Positions 1 through 12,864 of a stretch of DNA of 64,000 bases are shown in pieces. Source of the stretch: Platerodrilus igneus (lineage: Eukaryota > Arthropoda > Insecta > Coleoptera > Lycidae). The notes beneath the pieces are model-generated. The model was not told the DNA's origin and ran no database searches. It saw only the letters and a list, made by a program, of their open reading frames with translations. The stretch spans positions 1,105,001 to 1,169,000 of the forward strand of contig JARFIW010001342.1 in assembly GCA_036346225.1 (NCBI GenBank), written 5' to 3'. Numbering within the stretch: position 1 is the first letter of the stretch; the number at the start of each line of letters is the position of its first letter. The translations under genes were made by a program, and so were the position numbers.

Positions 1-3000
1 TCAAAAAATTTTAATTTCAAAAAACCTTGAATCGCGCCAAAAATGCAGTGATTTAAATATTATACCCTCTAAATTTTATAAAAATTTCCTTTTTTTGGAA
101 TCCAATTTATGATCAAAACTAATCCTACATTTGCTTGCAAATAAGAGATTCAGAAAATTCAAAAAATCAGCCGATAATTTTTAAAATAAAAAAATTTTAA
201 TTTCGAAACAAACTTTGATCGAACCAAAATTACGGTCTCCAAAACATTATATCCCTGTAAATTTTAGAAAGATTCCGTTTTGTCAGGAATCTACAGTAAT
301 TAATGATAAAAATTAATCCTGCATTTGCTTGCAAAAAAAATTATTCCCAAAATTCAAAAAAACCGCCCAATAATTTTTAGAATAAAAAAATTTTAATTGC
401 TTCATATTTCGAATAAATTTTTGACAAAACTATTCCTACATTTTCTTGAAAAATAATAACTCTGATATTGGAAAACAAACAGCCAATTATTTTTTTAAAA
501 TAAAAAAATTTTAATTTCAAAAAAGAACCTAAAGTTGCACAAACATACGGTTTTTAAATAACCCCGTAAATTTTAGCAAAATTTCCTTTTTTTGGGGACA
601 TAATTCAATTTGTTACAATGCTAATCCTATATTTGCCGGCAAAAAAATAATTCTGATATTTCAAAAAGCCACCTATAATTTTTTAAAATTGAAAAATTTG
701 AATGTCGAGAAAAACCTCAAATCGCACCAAAAATCCGATCTTTTTAAAACATTTTATCCCCGTAAATTTTAGAAAAATTCACTTTTACGTGAACCTAACA
801 ATTTATGACAAAACTAATCCTACATAATTGCTTGCGAAAAAATTATTCAGAAATTTCCAAAAAGGATTAACCGTTCCTTATTTGCTTAAACAAACCTTGA
901 TTTGCTTCGAAAACAGTCTTTAAAAAAATTATATTTTAGAAAAAATCTCTTTTTTCGGGGACAACCCAATTTTGGACAAACTAATCCTACATTTGCTTGT
1001 CAAAATTCTGAAATTTTAAAAAGCCTCCCAATCATTTTTTAAAATCATATTTCCATTAAAAAAAACCTTGAATCGCACCAAAGATTCGGTCTCTGAAACA
1101 TTATATCCCCGTAGATTTTAGAAAAATTTCTTTATTCAGTAACCTAACCCAATTTTTGTAAAACGAATTCTATATTTCCTAGCAAAGAAATTATTCAGAA
1201 ATTTCCTACTAATTCACAATTATTTCTTTAAATAAAAAAATAATTAATGGCCCATATTTCGCAAGAGACCTCGAATAGCACTAAAAATACGTTCTTTAAA
1301 AATTATATCCCCACAAATTTCAGAAAAATGTCCTTTTTCCGAGGACATAATCCAATTGTTGACAAAACCAGTCCTACAATTGTTTACGAAAAAATTATTT
1401 TGAAATTTCCAAAACGTCCGTTAACTATTTTTCTAAAAAAAAATATTAACTGTTCCATAATTGACAAAAAACTTTGAATCGCACCAAAAATACAGTCTTT
1501 AAAAATTAGTATCCCAGTAAATTTTAAAAAATGTGCTTTTTCGGAAACCGAACCCAATTTTTGGCAAATATAATTCTACATTTGCTTGCGAAGAAATCAT
1601 GCCGAATTTTTCAGAATGTTACTCAATCATTTCCTTAAAATAAAATGTTATTTGCTCCATATTTCGGAAAAACCTTCAGTGGCACCAAAATTAAGGTGCC
1701 TAAAAAATTGAATCTTGGTAAATTTTTAAAAATGTACGTTTCTGGGGCCTATTCTAACTTCTAAATTAATACCATGTTTGTTTGAGAAAAAATTATCGGG
1801 AAATTTTCAAACCGACACCAATTATTTTTCTAAAAAAATTTCCTTTTTTCGGATTTCTAACCCAATTTTTGACAAAACTAAACCTATATTTGCTTGCAAA
1901 AATAATTCTGAAATTTTAAAAAGCTATCCAATCATTTTTTAAGATCAAAAAAGTTTTAGTAGCTCCACATTTCTAAAAAAAAAAACTTGAATCGCACAAA
2001 AAAACCGTAGATTTTAGAAAAATTTCTCTCTTCGGTAACCTAACCCAATTTTTGACAAAACTAATCCTACATTTGCTTGCAAAAAAATTATTCAAATATT
2101 TCCAATCCGTTCCGCAATTATTTTTTAAATAAAAAATTAATTGCCCATATTTCGCAAAAGACCTCGAATAGCACCGAAAATACGTTCTTTAAAAATTATA
2201 TTCCCACAAATTTTAGAAAATTTTCATTTTTACCAAGACATACCCAATTGTTGATATAGTCCTACATTTGTTTGCGAAAAAATTATTCTGAAATTTCCAA
2301 AACGTTCCCCCAATTATTTTTCTTAAAAAAATATTAATTGCTCCATATATTTCACCAAAAACCTGAATTGTGCAAAATTCGGTCTCTACAAAATTATATA
2401 CATGTTGATCATAGAAAAATTTCCACCTTTCAGGAATTTGTCCCATTTTTTCACAAAGTTAATCATGCGTTCATTTAGCTGAAAAAAAATTATTTAGAAA
2501 TTTCCAAAACGTCCTGTAATTATTTTTTTCTAAATATTAACTATTCCATATTTGGACAAAAGCCTTGAATCGCTCTAAAGATGCGGTCTTTAATAAATTA
2601 TATCCCTGTAAATTTTGGAAAAATTTCCTTTTTATGGGACCCAATTTTCGACAAAATTAACTTACATCTGTTTCCAAAAAAATTATCCAGAAATTTCCAA
2701 AACGTTCTCCAATTATTTTTCTTACAAAAATATTCATTTCTCAGTATTTCACCAAAAACTTGAATCATAGTAAACTCGCTCTTTAAAAAATCATATCCAC
2801 GTTGGTTTTAGAAAAGTTTCCACCTTTCGAGAACCTGGCCCAATTTTTGGCAAAACTACTCCTCGCTAAATTATTCAGAATATTCCAAAAAGTCCCCCAT
2901 TTAGTTTTATTTAAAAAAAAATGTTAACTGTTCCATATTTGGCAAAATAACTTGAATCGCAACAAAAATACAATCCTTTAAAATTATATTCCGGTAATTT

Positions 3001-3645
3001 TTAAAAAAGTTTCCTTTTCTGGGACTTTTTAACAAAACTAATGCTACATTTGTTTGCGAAAAAATTATTCAGATATTTCCAAAACGTGTCCCAAAATTAA
3101 AAAAAAAATATTTCCTACATATTTAGCAAAACAACAGTCTTTAAAAAATTATATCCCAATAATTTTTAGAAAAATATCGTTTTTTTGGGGACTTACACAA
3201 TTTTTAACAAGACATACTACATCTGTGCGCGAAAACATTATTCAGATATTTCCAAAACGCTCCCCAATATTTAAAAAAAACCTATTTACCACATATTTCG
3301 CAAAAAACTTTGAATCGCACCAAAAATAAGGTCTTTGAAAATTATATCCTTACAAATCTTAAAGAATTTTCTTTTTTTTGGGACATACCCCAATTTTTGA
3401 CAAAACTAGTATGGACTAAATTTGTCTGCGAATAATTATTCGGAAATTTCCAAAACGTTCCCCAATCATTACTGGCTCTATAGTTCGCAAAACACCTTGA
3501 ATGGCACAAAAATCGGGTCTTGAAAACATTATATCCCCGTAAATTTCAGAAAAATTCACCTTTTTCGCGAACCTACCCTAATTTTTGACAAAACTAAAAT
3601 CCTATATATTCTTACAAAAAAACTATTCCAAAATTTAAAAAAAAT
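1..3645. repeat. diverged tandem array, ~190-bp unit (about 19 copies)
   Basis: The word GAATCGCACCAAAAAT-(T)ACGGTCTTT recurs near 29, 215, 531, 720, 898, 1069, 1272, 1477, 1677, 1990, 2166, 2355, 2568, 2762, 2952, 3311 and 3490, mostly 170-210 bp apart. Each unit also carries ATTATATCCCCGTAAATTTTAG and CCTACATTTGCTTGC-type words. Units are heavily diverged with many A and T runs. The array continues beyond the left edge. Short ORFs inside come from the repeat and are not genes. Confidence 0.85.
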
Positions 3646-3665
3646 GTGCAGATGAGCGTTTGAGG

Positions 3666-3743
3666 TGTGCCTCCTCTCCACTCCCCTCCTCTGCTCTCAT
3701 CACCTCTCTTCTCCACTCCTCTGCTCTTCTCTCCTCTCCTTTG
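3666..3743. repeat. CT-rich pyrimidine tract at the array edge
   Basis: Nearly pure pyrimidine sequence (CCTCTCC / CTCTTCT words) directly follows the last ~190-bp unit. It is a low-complexity minisatellite-like tract. Confidence 0.75.
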
Positions 3744-6169
3744 ATAAAAATATTTATGGTAGATGGTTTAGGCAGTCTCCGGAGAACTGAGGTGAATAAT
3801 TATATTTTTGGTGTTTCTGAGCAAATATGAAAGAAGAGGAAACAGCAAATTAAGACCTATAGACCTTAGTACTCAGATTCCTTTCCATTGTTCTGAGCAA
3901 TTTGAACTAAACAGTACAAGACCTGAGAAACACACTGCTAGTAGGTACCTAAACATTAACAGAGGAGTCGATTTTCATTCTACAATGTCAAAAGATGCAT
4001 TGGAAAAACTGTCATTGTAATATGAAGATGACGGAAGGGTTCGTCTTCCGCATCTTCCTTCCAAATTCAAAATTTGAAGATCGTAGAGGGCTTCCAAGCA
4101 ATTCTTCATATTGTTTTTGGAATTATAAGTGAAGTCGATTATTGCATTTTCAAAAATATGCAATGTTGAAGTGTCCAAAATGAGCTCCAAAATTAAAAAA
4201 TACATCACATTACATGAAGGTAAAGGATGAGAAGCAAACGTCCCCCTGAGAAAAAAATCAAAAGGTAGTCGATATGTTTTGGAAAATTTTCCAAGTGCGA
4301 AAACGTTTTAAAATTAGAAGTGCCAAAGCGCTTATACAATCTCCAAACGCTGTGACGTTGTAAAAATGCGGAACTGAAAGAATTCTTGTAACTTCTGAAC
4401 GTAATTATCTTCAGACAAAAAGTCACGAATTAGATCGCAATCAAAATTACTCAGAAAACCATTACTAATACTTCCAATGAACGAGAAGCACCAATCACCA
4501 ATTGAATTAATTACCTCGCAAAAGATGACCCAGTGACCTCACAAAACAACTCATTACTGTGTTTCCCCATGAGCACCCCCACACTCCACAGGTTCATAGA
4601 ACCATATCGATAGAGAAGTATTTCAAATGCACCTAGTATTTCGCATGATTCACCTGAGTTCATTGAACTATCCAGATCTAAACAACCTAAAACATTATTA
4701 AGCGTCCGTCCGGTCAAAGTCTTTTTACCTCGAGCACGTACATGTCCTCATTGTGGGTTTCTCGAATATTCGATACGTCATTCTACTATCGCTGTTGCGT
4801 CATAAAACGGTTGTAACACGGGTCTACCTCAACAATGAACTGTAAGAAGAAGGTGCAAAGTCAATGTACTTTATACAAACAAATTTGTCAGTCACGGTTT
4901 TTCCAGGTTTCTGAAGCGAGATGAGAGAAGCTTTCCGATGAAGTGTAGCCCAAACTAGGTTAAGCGGTGTAAGCGCTCGTTTTCAAGGGGCAATGCTCGA
5001 CATTTTGTGAGGAAAACCAATTTGAACAACGCGGAAGGGGTTGCTGAAAGCCCACTGGGGTGTAATCAGTAAATCTCGAACACCCACAAGCAGGTCAGAA
5101 AGGTACAACGAATTCTTTCAAAAACAACTCGTTCCTTAATCATCACCACTCTTAATTTCAATCAAGTGCTAAATGCACGAAAAGAATGCACGCAAGCACA
5201 ATTCTTTTTCTTCCTCTTCTCCTTTTCTAACCTCTCCCATTTAATTAATAATAACAATTATCTAATATTTGTTGTGTTGTTAATCTACTTATTTATTATT
5301 AATATTGTTTCGCTTTTGTTTGTGATGATGAGTGATGTTTCTAATGTGGGTTCAACGTTCGCAAAACTGGGTCGTCGTACTCGCATTTTAGGAAAAGAGA
5401 GTGGGGTTTGCATGGTTGTTGCGATAACGGTGTGACGTCCTGCGCATGGTCCCTCGTTGCGAATGGGTTCAACGGCCATACTATACATTCCCGTATTACA
5501 AAGTTCACTATCTGGGGCAACCGACCTGAATATTTTTATCTTCCAACTGCTACAAATAGATAGATCATTTTTTCACGAGGTGACCCCAATCTCAATTACG
5601 ACATTGGAGAAGTTTTTACTTTGATGCTTTTATGGCAAAAATGAAAGAGCTGGTAATGAAACTGATAAATGAGCAATGTGGAGTCAATGACATAATTATG
5701 ATGCTAATGTAAGAAATTGTTTGAGTTAGTTGTACTCATCAAGTCAGGTTCGTTGAACACCAGCAGCATTAAGTAAATCACTCTCTGTAATTATTACGTA
5801 TGGAATTTCCTTTTTACTGCAGTATTTGCAACGCAAATATGTGACAGAGAAAACCAGAAACCACATCAGATCATTGGAGACCGCTTATGGCATGACTTCC
5901 AAAAGAAAACTTTAATTAGACAATAGATGGCCTCGTTCAGCTTAATAATACTTCTAACCCCAAGAAAGTGCCTGCAAATTCCAACTTGATTTCAGGACGA
6001 CTTCAACCTTCAACATTACACCTTATCCTTGATTTCTTTATCGAAGCTTTAACTGAAAGTTACGAAAAGTCATTTTCCATGGGACAGGTTTCGAGTTAAG
6101 TGTGTACAGTGTCATGAAAACCCAGAGGGCGCAAGATCTTCCAAAAACAATCAAGTACTTTGACGAACT
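3744..6169. other. non-repetitive stretch, no gene recognised
   Basis: This is single-copy-looking AT-rich sequence with only short ORFs on both strands and none resembling a known protein. I see no splice-bounded coding pattern. It is probably intronic or spacer DNA between two satellite arrays. Confidence 0.5.
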
Positions 6170-9100
6170 AATAAATGGTCGACCGAATTCTACTCCACAT
6201 TTTCCCCACTCCGAGAGAGAAACGTCCCGACTCTCACCCAAACAAAGATTTTGACAATAAGACCATAATAAATACAATATATTTTATGCCTTAGCCAAAC
6301 GATTATAGCTCCCGAAACGTTCACAATTCTGAAACACTTACTTCGCAACAGACCAATAAATTGCCAACACGTCCAGATAATAAATTCCTTAGAAAACGAT
6401 TTAAAAAACAGGTTTCCTGGCAAATTCTGCCCTACATTTCCCCCACTGCAAGACAGATACTTCCACGCTGATAATATCACCCAAATAAAAATCTGGATAA
6501 AAAGATCATAACAAACGATTCCAGCTGCCGAAACACTCACAATGCTGAAACACTTACTTCGCAACAGGCCCAAACGCTGGAGATCCCAAATTGCCAATGA
6601 GTCCAAGCAACAAATTCCCTAGAAAACCTGTTAAAAAACAGGTCCTGAACAAATTTTGCTACACATTTTTCCCTGTACGAGAAAAACGTCCCAACTGATG
6701 AGCTAACCCACACTATAATCTTAATAACAAGACTACAACAAAGGCGATTTTTTAAATCTCAACCGAATGACTCCAGGTTCCGAAAGGTTCCCAATTCCGA
6801 AACACCGCCTTCGCAACAGGTCCAGAAATTAGAGACCCCAAATGGTAAAGAAGTCCAGGTAATAAATTTCCTAGAAAACATTAAAAGACATATGCCCGGA
6901 CAAATTCTGCCCCACATTTTTCCCATTCCGAGCGAAATGCCCCGACCCATAAGCTCACCCACATAAAGATCTTGATAACAAGACCATAACAAAGTATATC
7001 TTAGTATATCTTAGCCGAGCGACTACAACTACCGAAATGTTCACAATTCTGAAACACTTACTTCTCAACAGGCTCAAAAGCTGGAGACAACAAATTACCA
7101 TGAAGTACAGGCAATAAATTCCCAGAAAACCTTAAAAAACAGGACCCCGGCCAATTTCTGTTCATCATTTTTCCATCTCCTAGAAAGAATCACCCCGACT
7201 GATAAGCTCACGCACGTAAGGATCTTGATAACAAAACCACAACAAAGACAATATTTTGTATCTTAGCCGAACGACTTTAGACCCCAGATCGATCACAATC
7301 CTGCACACTTAAAATCTCACAATAAGCCCAAAAGATGGAGACCCCAAATAACTAAATAGTTGATACAATAAATTTCCTAGAAAATCTGTTAAATTACAAG
7401 ATTCGGTCAAAGTCGGTTCCACATTTCTTCCACTCCGAAAGAGAAACGCCCCGACTGATGAGCTTACCAGCATAAAGATCTTGATAAAAACACCACAACA
7501 TAGACAATATATTTTATATCTTAGTCGAGCGAATTTAGCTCCAAAAAAGTTCAAAATTTTGAAACACTTACTTCCCACCAGACCCAATAGCTGGAGACCT
7601 CAAATTTCCAAGGAGAACAGGCAATAAATTCCCTAGAGAACCTGCTACATGCCATGTCCCTGATCAAATTTTACTCTCCATTTTTCCCACTACGAGAGAA
7701 AAACGCCCCGACTGATAAACATACCCACACAATGATCTCGATAACAAGACCACAACAAACAAAGTATATTTTATATCTTAGCCAAGCGACTCTAGCACCC
7801 AAAACATTCACAATTTTGGAACACTGTCAAGCAGCCCCAAAACCTGGAGACCCAAAATTGTCAAGGAGTCCAGCCTAAATTTCCTAGACAACATGTTAAA
7901 TGGCAAGTCCCGGCCAAATTCTGCCCACAGTTTTCCCACTCCAAGAGAAAAACGATCCGACTGATAAACTCAGCAACACAAGGATCTCGACAGCAAGACC
8001 ACAAAAAAGACAATATTTATTATATCTTAGCCGAGCGACTCCAGCTCCCAAAACGTTCACATTTCTGAAACACTTCCCAGCAGGTCCAAAATCTGAAGAC
8101 CCCAAATTGTCAAAGAGTTCGGGCTAAATTTCCTAGACAACCTGTTAAATGACAAGTCCCGGCCAAATCTATCCCACAGTTTTCCCACTCCAAGAGAAAA
8201 ACGCCTCGACTGATAAACTCGCCCACACAAGGATCTCGATAACAAGACCACAAAAAAGACAATATTTGTTATATCTTGGCTAAGTGACTACAGCCCTCAA
8301 AACGTTCACAATTCTGAAACACTTACTTCTCAACAGTCTCAACAGCTGAAGATCCCAAATTGGTAAGGATCCAGAAAATAAATTTCATAGAAAACCTGTT
8401 AAATGACATGTCCTGGCCAAATTCTGCCCCACAGTTTTCCCACTCGAAGAGAAAAACACCCGGAATGATAAACTCGCCCACGCCAAGATCTTAATAAGAC
8501 CACAAAAAGACGATATTTTTATATCCTAGCCGAGCGATTCCAACTCCCAAAACGTTCGCAATTCAGAAACACTTACTTACCAACAGGCCCAAAAGCTGAA
8601 GATTCCAAATTGCCAAAGAGTCCAGAACATAAATTTCATAGAAAACCTGTTAACTGATATGTCCCGACCAAATTCTGCAGCACATTTTTCCCACTCCGAG
8701 AGAAACTCCCCGACTGATAGGCTCACCCACACAAAACCACAATAAAGGCAATATGTTTTACATCTTAGTTGAACGAACCCAGCTCACGAAACATTCACAT
8801 TTCTGAAATTCTTTCCCAACAGGCCCAAGGGTTGAAGATCCCAAATTACCAACGAGTCGAGGCTAAATATCCTAGAAAACGTGTTAAAAGACAGGTCCGG
8901 TCAAATTATGTTCCACATATTTCCCACTCCGACAGAAACGCCCCGACTGATAAGCTCACTCAGACACATATTTTTCCTACGTCAAGAAATAAATGCCTCG
9001 CCTGCTAAGTTCACCCACACAAAGATCTTGATAACAAGACCACAACAAAGACAATATTTTTATATCTTAGCCGAGCGATTCTGGCTTCCGAAACGTTCAC

Positions 9101-10075
9101 AATTTTGAAACACTTACATCCCAATAGGTCCAAAAGCGGAAAACCCAACTTGCCTAAGAGTACAAGCAACAAATTCCCAGAAAACCTTAAAAATCAGGAC
9201 CGCGGCCAAATTCTGCTTCACATTTTCCCAACTCTTAGAAAGAAACACCCCGACCACAACAAAGATAATTTTGACTTCATCTCTCGAAACGTTCACAATG
9301 CTGAAACAACTCCCAACAGGTCCAAAAGCTGGAGATCCCAAACTGTCAAGGACTCCAAGCAATAAATTCCTCAGAAAACCCGTTAAAAAGCAGGTCCCGA
9401 ACAGATTCTGCTCCACATTTTTCCCACTTCGTTAACCGATAACCTCACCCACACAAAGATTTTGATAACAAAACCACAACAAAGACTAGACTTAAAACAC
9501 TTACTTCCCAGCAGGCCCAAATTACCAAGGAGTTCACACAATAAATTCCCTAGAAAACCTTAAAAAGACAGGTTCCGGCCAAATTCTGCATACATTTTTG
9601 CCACTCCCAGATCGAAACGTCTCGACTCAAGCTCACCCACACAAAGGTTTTGATCAGAAGACCACAAGTACAATATTTTTTATATCTTATATCTTATATC
9701 CGAACAGTTCTAGCTTCCAAATTCTAAAATATTTATTTCCCAACAAACAAAAACTGGAGACCCCAAATTGCCAAGGAGTCCGGGTAATAAATTCCCTAGA
9801 ATACCTGTTAAAAGAGAATTTCCGTTCACATTCTGCTCTAGATTTTCCCAATCCGCGAACAAATTCTTCGACTGATAAGCTCACCTACACAAAGAGCTTG
9901 ATAATAATCCACAACAACGACAATATTTTTTGTATCAAGAGACATTATCTCCCGAAACGTTAACAATTATGAATCTCGTAAAATTTACCAACAGTCGCGA
10001 AAGCTAAAGACCCCAAATTGCCAAGGAGTCCAGACAATAAATTCTTTACAAAACCTGTTAATTGAAAGGTCCGTG
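6170..10075. repeat. tandem array, ~250-bp unit (about 15-16 copies)
   Basis: Each unit contains, in order, CCCACTCCGAGAGAAACGCC, CTGATAAGCTCACCCACAC, AAGATCTTGATAACAAGACC, ATATCTTAGCCGAGCGACT, GAAACGTTCACAATTCTG and AATAAATTCCCTAGAAAACC. The GTTCACAATTCTGAAACAC word recurs near 6316, 6528, 6790, 7034, 7290, 7545, 7803, 8053, 8299, 8550, 8790, 9090 and 9290, so the period is close to 250 bp. The unit near 8930-9020 has an internal duplication of the CTGATAAGCTCA segment, and some right-hand units have deletions. Weak ORFs on both strands are repeat-derived. Confidence 0.88.
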
Positions 10076-11014
10076 GTAGAAAACATTAAAACATGCGAAA
10101 AAGAATTAGCAAGAGATGTCTAGAACCTCACGATACTTCGTTAACTGTCAAATCATATTGATGATTGAAAAAAGTTTAGACGTTATCGGAAAAGAAAACA
10201 GCAAAAATTAAAAGTTTTACTGCACAAATAAATGGCCAAGTGGCCAAAGAAGCCAATTGAAAAACGAATCCAAGCTTTGATTTTATGGCAAAACCAGTCT
10301 AAAGTGAAGAATCACTGTTGTGATGATAACCAAATTCCCCAAACTTCTTGAATCCTTCAAGTTTTAAATTCCATTTCGATAAAATGACTCCGAAGTTTCA
10401 GAATTCAAATACCGGCCAAATTCGTAGATACTAGGTCCTTCAGTGTCGAAGTTGGTGGTAAATTTTTACCAAGACTCTCTTAACATTATCAAATATTTTG
10501 ACAAAGTAGTCGACTTAATTCCCTCAACTCCAATATAGATATGGTCAAATTGGTAGACCAATCTAACAAAGACCTAGTCAGCAATTAAGAACGACTCCAA
10601 CCTTCTAAAATATACCGATTCCTATACTATGGCTCAAAATCGTACCAACAACCGCAAAAGTAGAAACACCAAATTGATCGAGATATCCAAAGAGCAAATT
10701 ACCTGTAAAACAAATCGTGTGACGGAACTCTGAAAAAACCGGTCAAAAAAATAACAAAAATACACGAAACTGAATTGATTAATGGTGCAATTTGTGTATA
10801 CTGACACGCAGCTGCCAATAATTAAAAAAAAGTTCAGAGAATCTTGCAAGGATTAAGTATATAGAAAAAAGGAAACAACTAAGGCCAAGAGGCAAAAATC
10901 GAATATATTTGTCGCAAAACCAATTTGTCGACAATGGTGACGAGTAAAGATGCAAAATTGAGCACAGGGTCTGCACATCAATGAATGGCAAGACCTGTCC
11001 AAAGGATGTACTGT
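10076..11014. other. non-repetitive stretch, no gene recognised
   Basis: The sequence between the ~250-bp array and the first SINE has no recognisable coding exon. ORFs on the minus strand near 10634-11060 resemble no known family. Confidence 0.45.
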
Positions 11015-11029
11015 TGATGAAAGTGTCCC

Positions 11030-11247
11030 CGACATGGTCAGCTTGAAAAATGTTAGGCAAGCATTTTTCACGAAAATACCCCCTCGTTCGGATGAGAGGT
11101 AAAATGGAGATCCCATGTGTGTGTTGCCACGCACGTTAAAGATCGCTACCTCACTTGGAACAGCAAGGGTTCGGCAAAATTCAACACTTTTCGCTTCTTG
11201 GCCAATATAGTACTTTCGGGTGGAGCATTGGAAAATCAAATGTAATG
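11030..11247 (+). mobile_element. tRNA-derived SINE, 5'-truncated copy with a 15-bp target-site duplication
   Basis: The body matches the SINE at 52194 from TTGAAAAATGTTAGG onward, through GCACGTTAAAGATC, to the shared 3' end GGTGGAGCATTGGAAAATC. The tRNA head is missing. A perfect direct repeat TGATGAAAGTGTCCC flanks it at 11015-11029 and 11248-11262. This marks a clean retrotransposition event of a truncated copy. Confidence 0.88.
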
Positions 11248-11262
11248 TGATGAAAGTGTCCC

Positions 11263-12864
11263 AAATTCCATAAACCCCTTCTTGATTGATTCAGAAAAGT
11301 ATTTGATGGTTAAATTCCCTCTTCGCATCATCGACTTCGTGATATTTTTAGCTCCCAAAGCTTGGAGTTCAAATTTTGATCTAATTTTGTATACGGAAAT
11401 TCTTTACCTCAGATCACATCAATCGATGACATCCAATATCAAAATCTTCCAAAAATGAAGAAGCAGCGATCCAATTTAGTACTTCAGGAAAAAACACAAA
11501 CTAATAAGTTCCTTCATACAAAATTCTCGACCCGACGACCACAGCAGATCTTCAGCTATAATTAATTTGCAGTGACAACCGTCTCAAAATTTCCAACTCC
11601 ATACTGTGTAGCAAAATTTCGAAGTCTTCGCCTTGAAGTCTGCAAGGAACTCTTCCTAGAAAATTATATTCTTTCCCTTTCTACAGGAAACTAGTATATA
11701 GATAAGTTCGGGAAATAGTTCACATTCCGTCATTGGAGTCAATGGTACGGCCAGAAAAATTACCAACTATTTGAATCATATAACAGGCAATCCAGCTTGT
11801 TAAGAATAGTGTGTTACCAAGAAAAACCTTTAGGATAGATCAGGATCATTACCAGTGCTTTATGCTTGGATAGGTTCTAGCATCAAATTTTGTTCACCAG
11901 GTTAAACCCGGCTTCTCTGAGCAACACCAATTTTTTTACTTTTCTTTTTTTCTCTTAGATGGTGTCTACTTTTGTGCGGGAATTCTTGTTTACGGTATTG
12001 CAATTCTACCCAGAACTTGCCCTATTATGGAGCGCTGCAAGTTGCAAGTAATACATAGTACTTCTTACCAATTCCAATTGTCTCTACGTTACGATAATTC
12101 TTTGAAAGCTTCTTAGCCTGACTCAATCTAAAGAGGAACTTTTTCTGACCGGTTTAAAAATGTTTTAGGTTTCTTCTTGGATGGTGTTTGTTCGGTGGAA
12201 GCTTGGAGTTGATAACTAGAGATGCAGATAGAAAACAAGTACCACGTGGTACTCCTCCTGTAATATTCTTTGAAATTTGCGGGTTGGGACTTCCTGGTGT
12301 CTCAAATTCAGCGGCAACCACTTTCCAAAGATCTCTGTCATTGCTTTGAGTTATTCGTAGGTCACTGGGAGAAAAACGTGTGCTATTTAGCAGTCGGTGT
12401 AACCGTAGATTTGTTCAATGAAACAATTCAGCATTGAACTTAACTCAAAATCATCAAGAATCAATGACGAGCTCTATAAATTTTGTTATTTGAACTTCGT
12501 GACGACGCTGGTTCGAATCCTGCCCGAAGCTCTGATATTTCAAGTCTAATCGTTGCTGAATGTAAAAACGAGTTGTATTTTTATTGTATTTTCTGTTTTC
12601 ATTGTGTTTTCATTGCAAAATATCCATTTAAGGTATCAAAAATTTGATATCAAGCTCAAAGAAAAGAACAACCACTCCGTATTATTCTTTAGATCTTACT
12701 TTTTAAGCCTCGATGTATTGGCTAAGCTCCATGGGATCCAGGTTGGGCTGCTGCCAGTGGCAAGTCATCGCTCTCGGTTTTTCGCAACATGTCAATCATA
12801 GGCATAGCCAATTAGCAGCTAATTCGTTCGTAGCCTTTAAAACTTAAAATTAACAGAGCGAAAT
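11263..12864. other. non-repetitive stretch with one isolated tRNA-arm-like word
   Basis: No gene is recognised. Near 12485-12530 is an isolated relative of the downstream ~172-bp satellite (AACTTCGTGACGACG then GGTTCGAATCCTGCCCG), so the satellite family may once have reached this far. Confidence 0.45.

Noticed and set aside
10853..11239. 128-codon minus-strand ORF
   Set aside because: Most of it is antisense to the SINE at 11030-11247 and shows no protein similarity.
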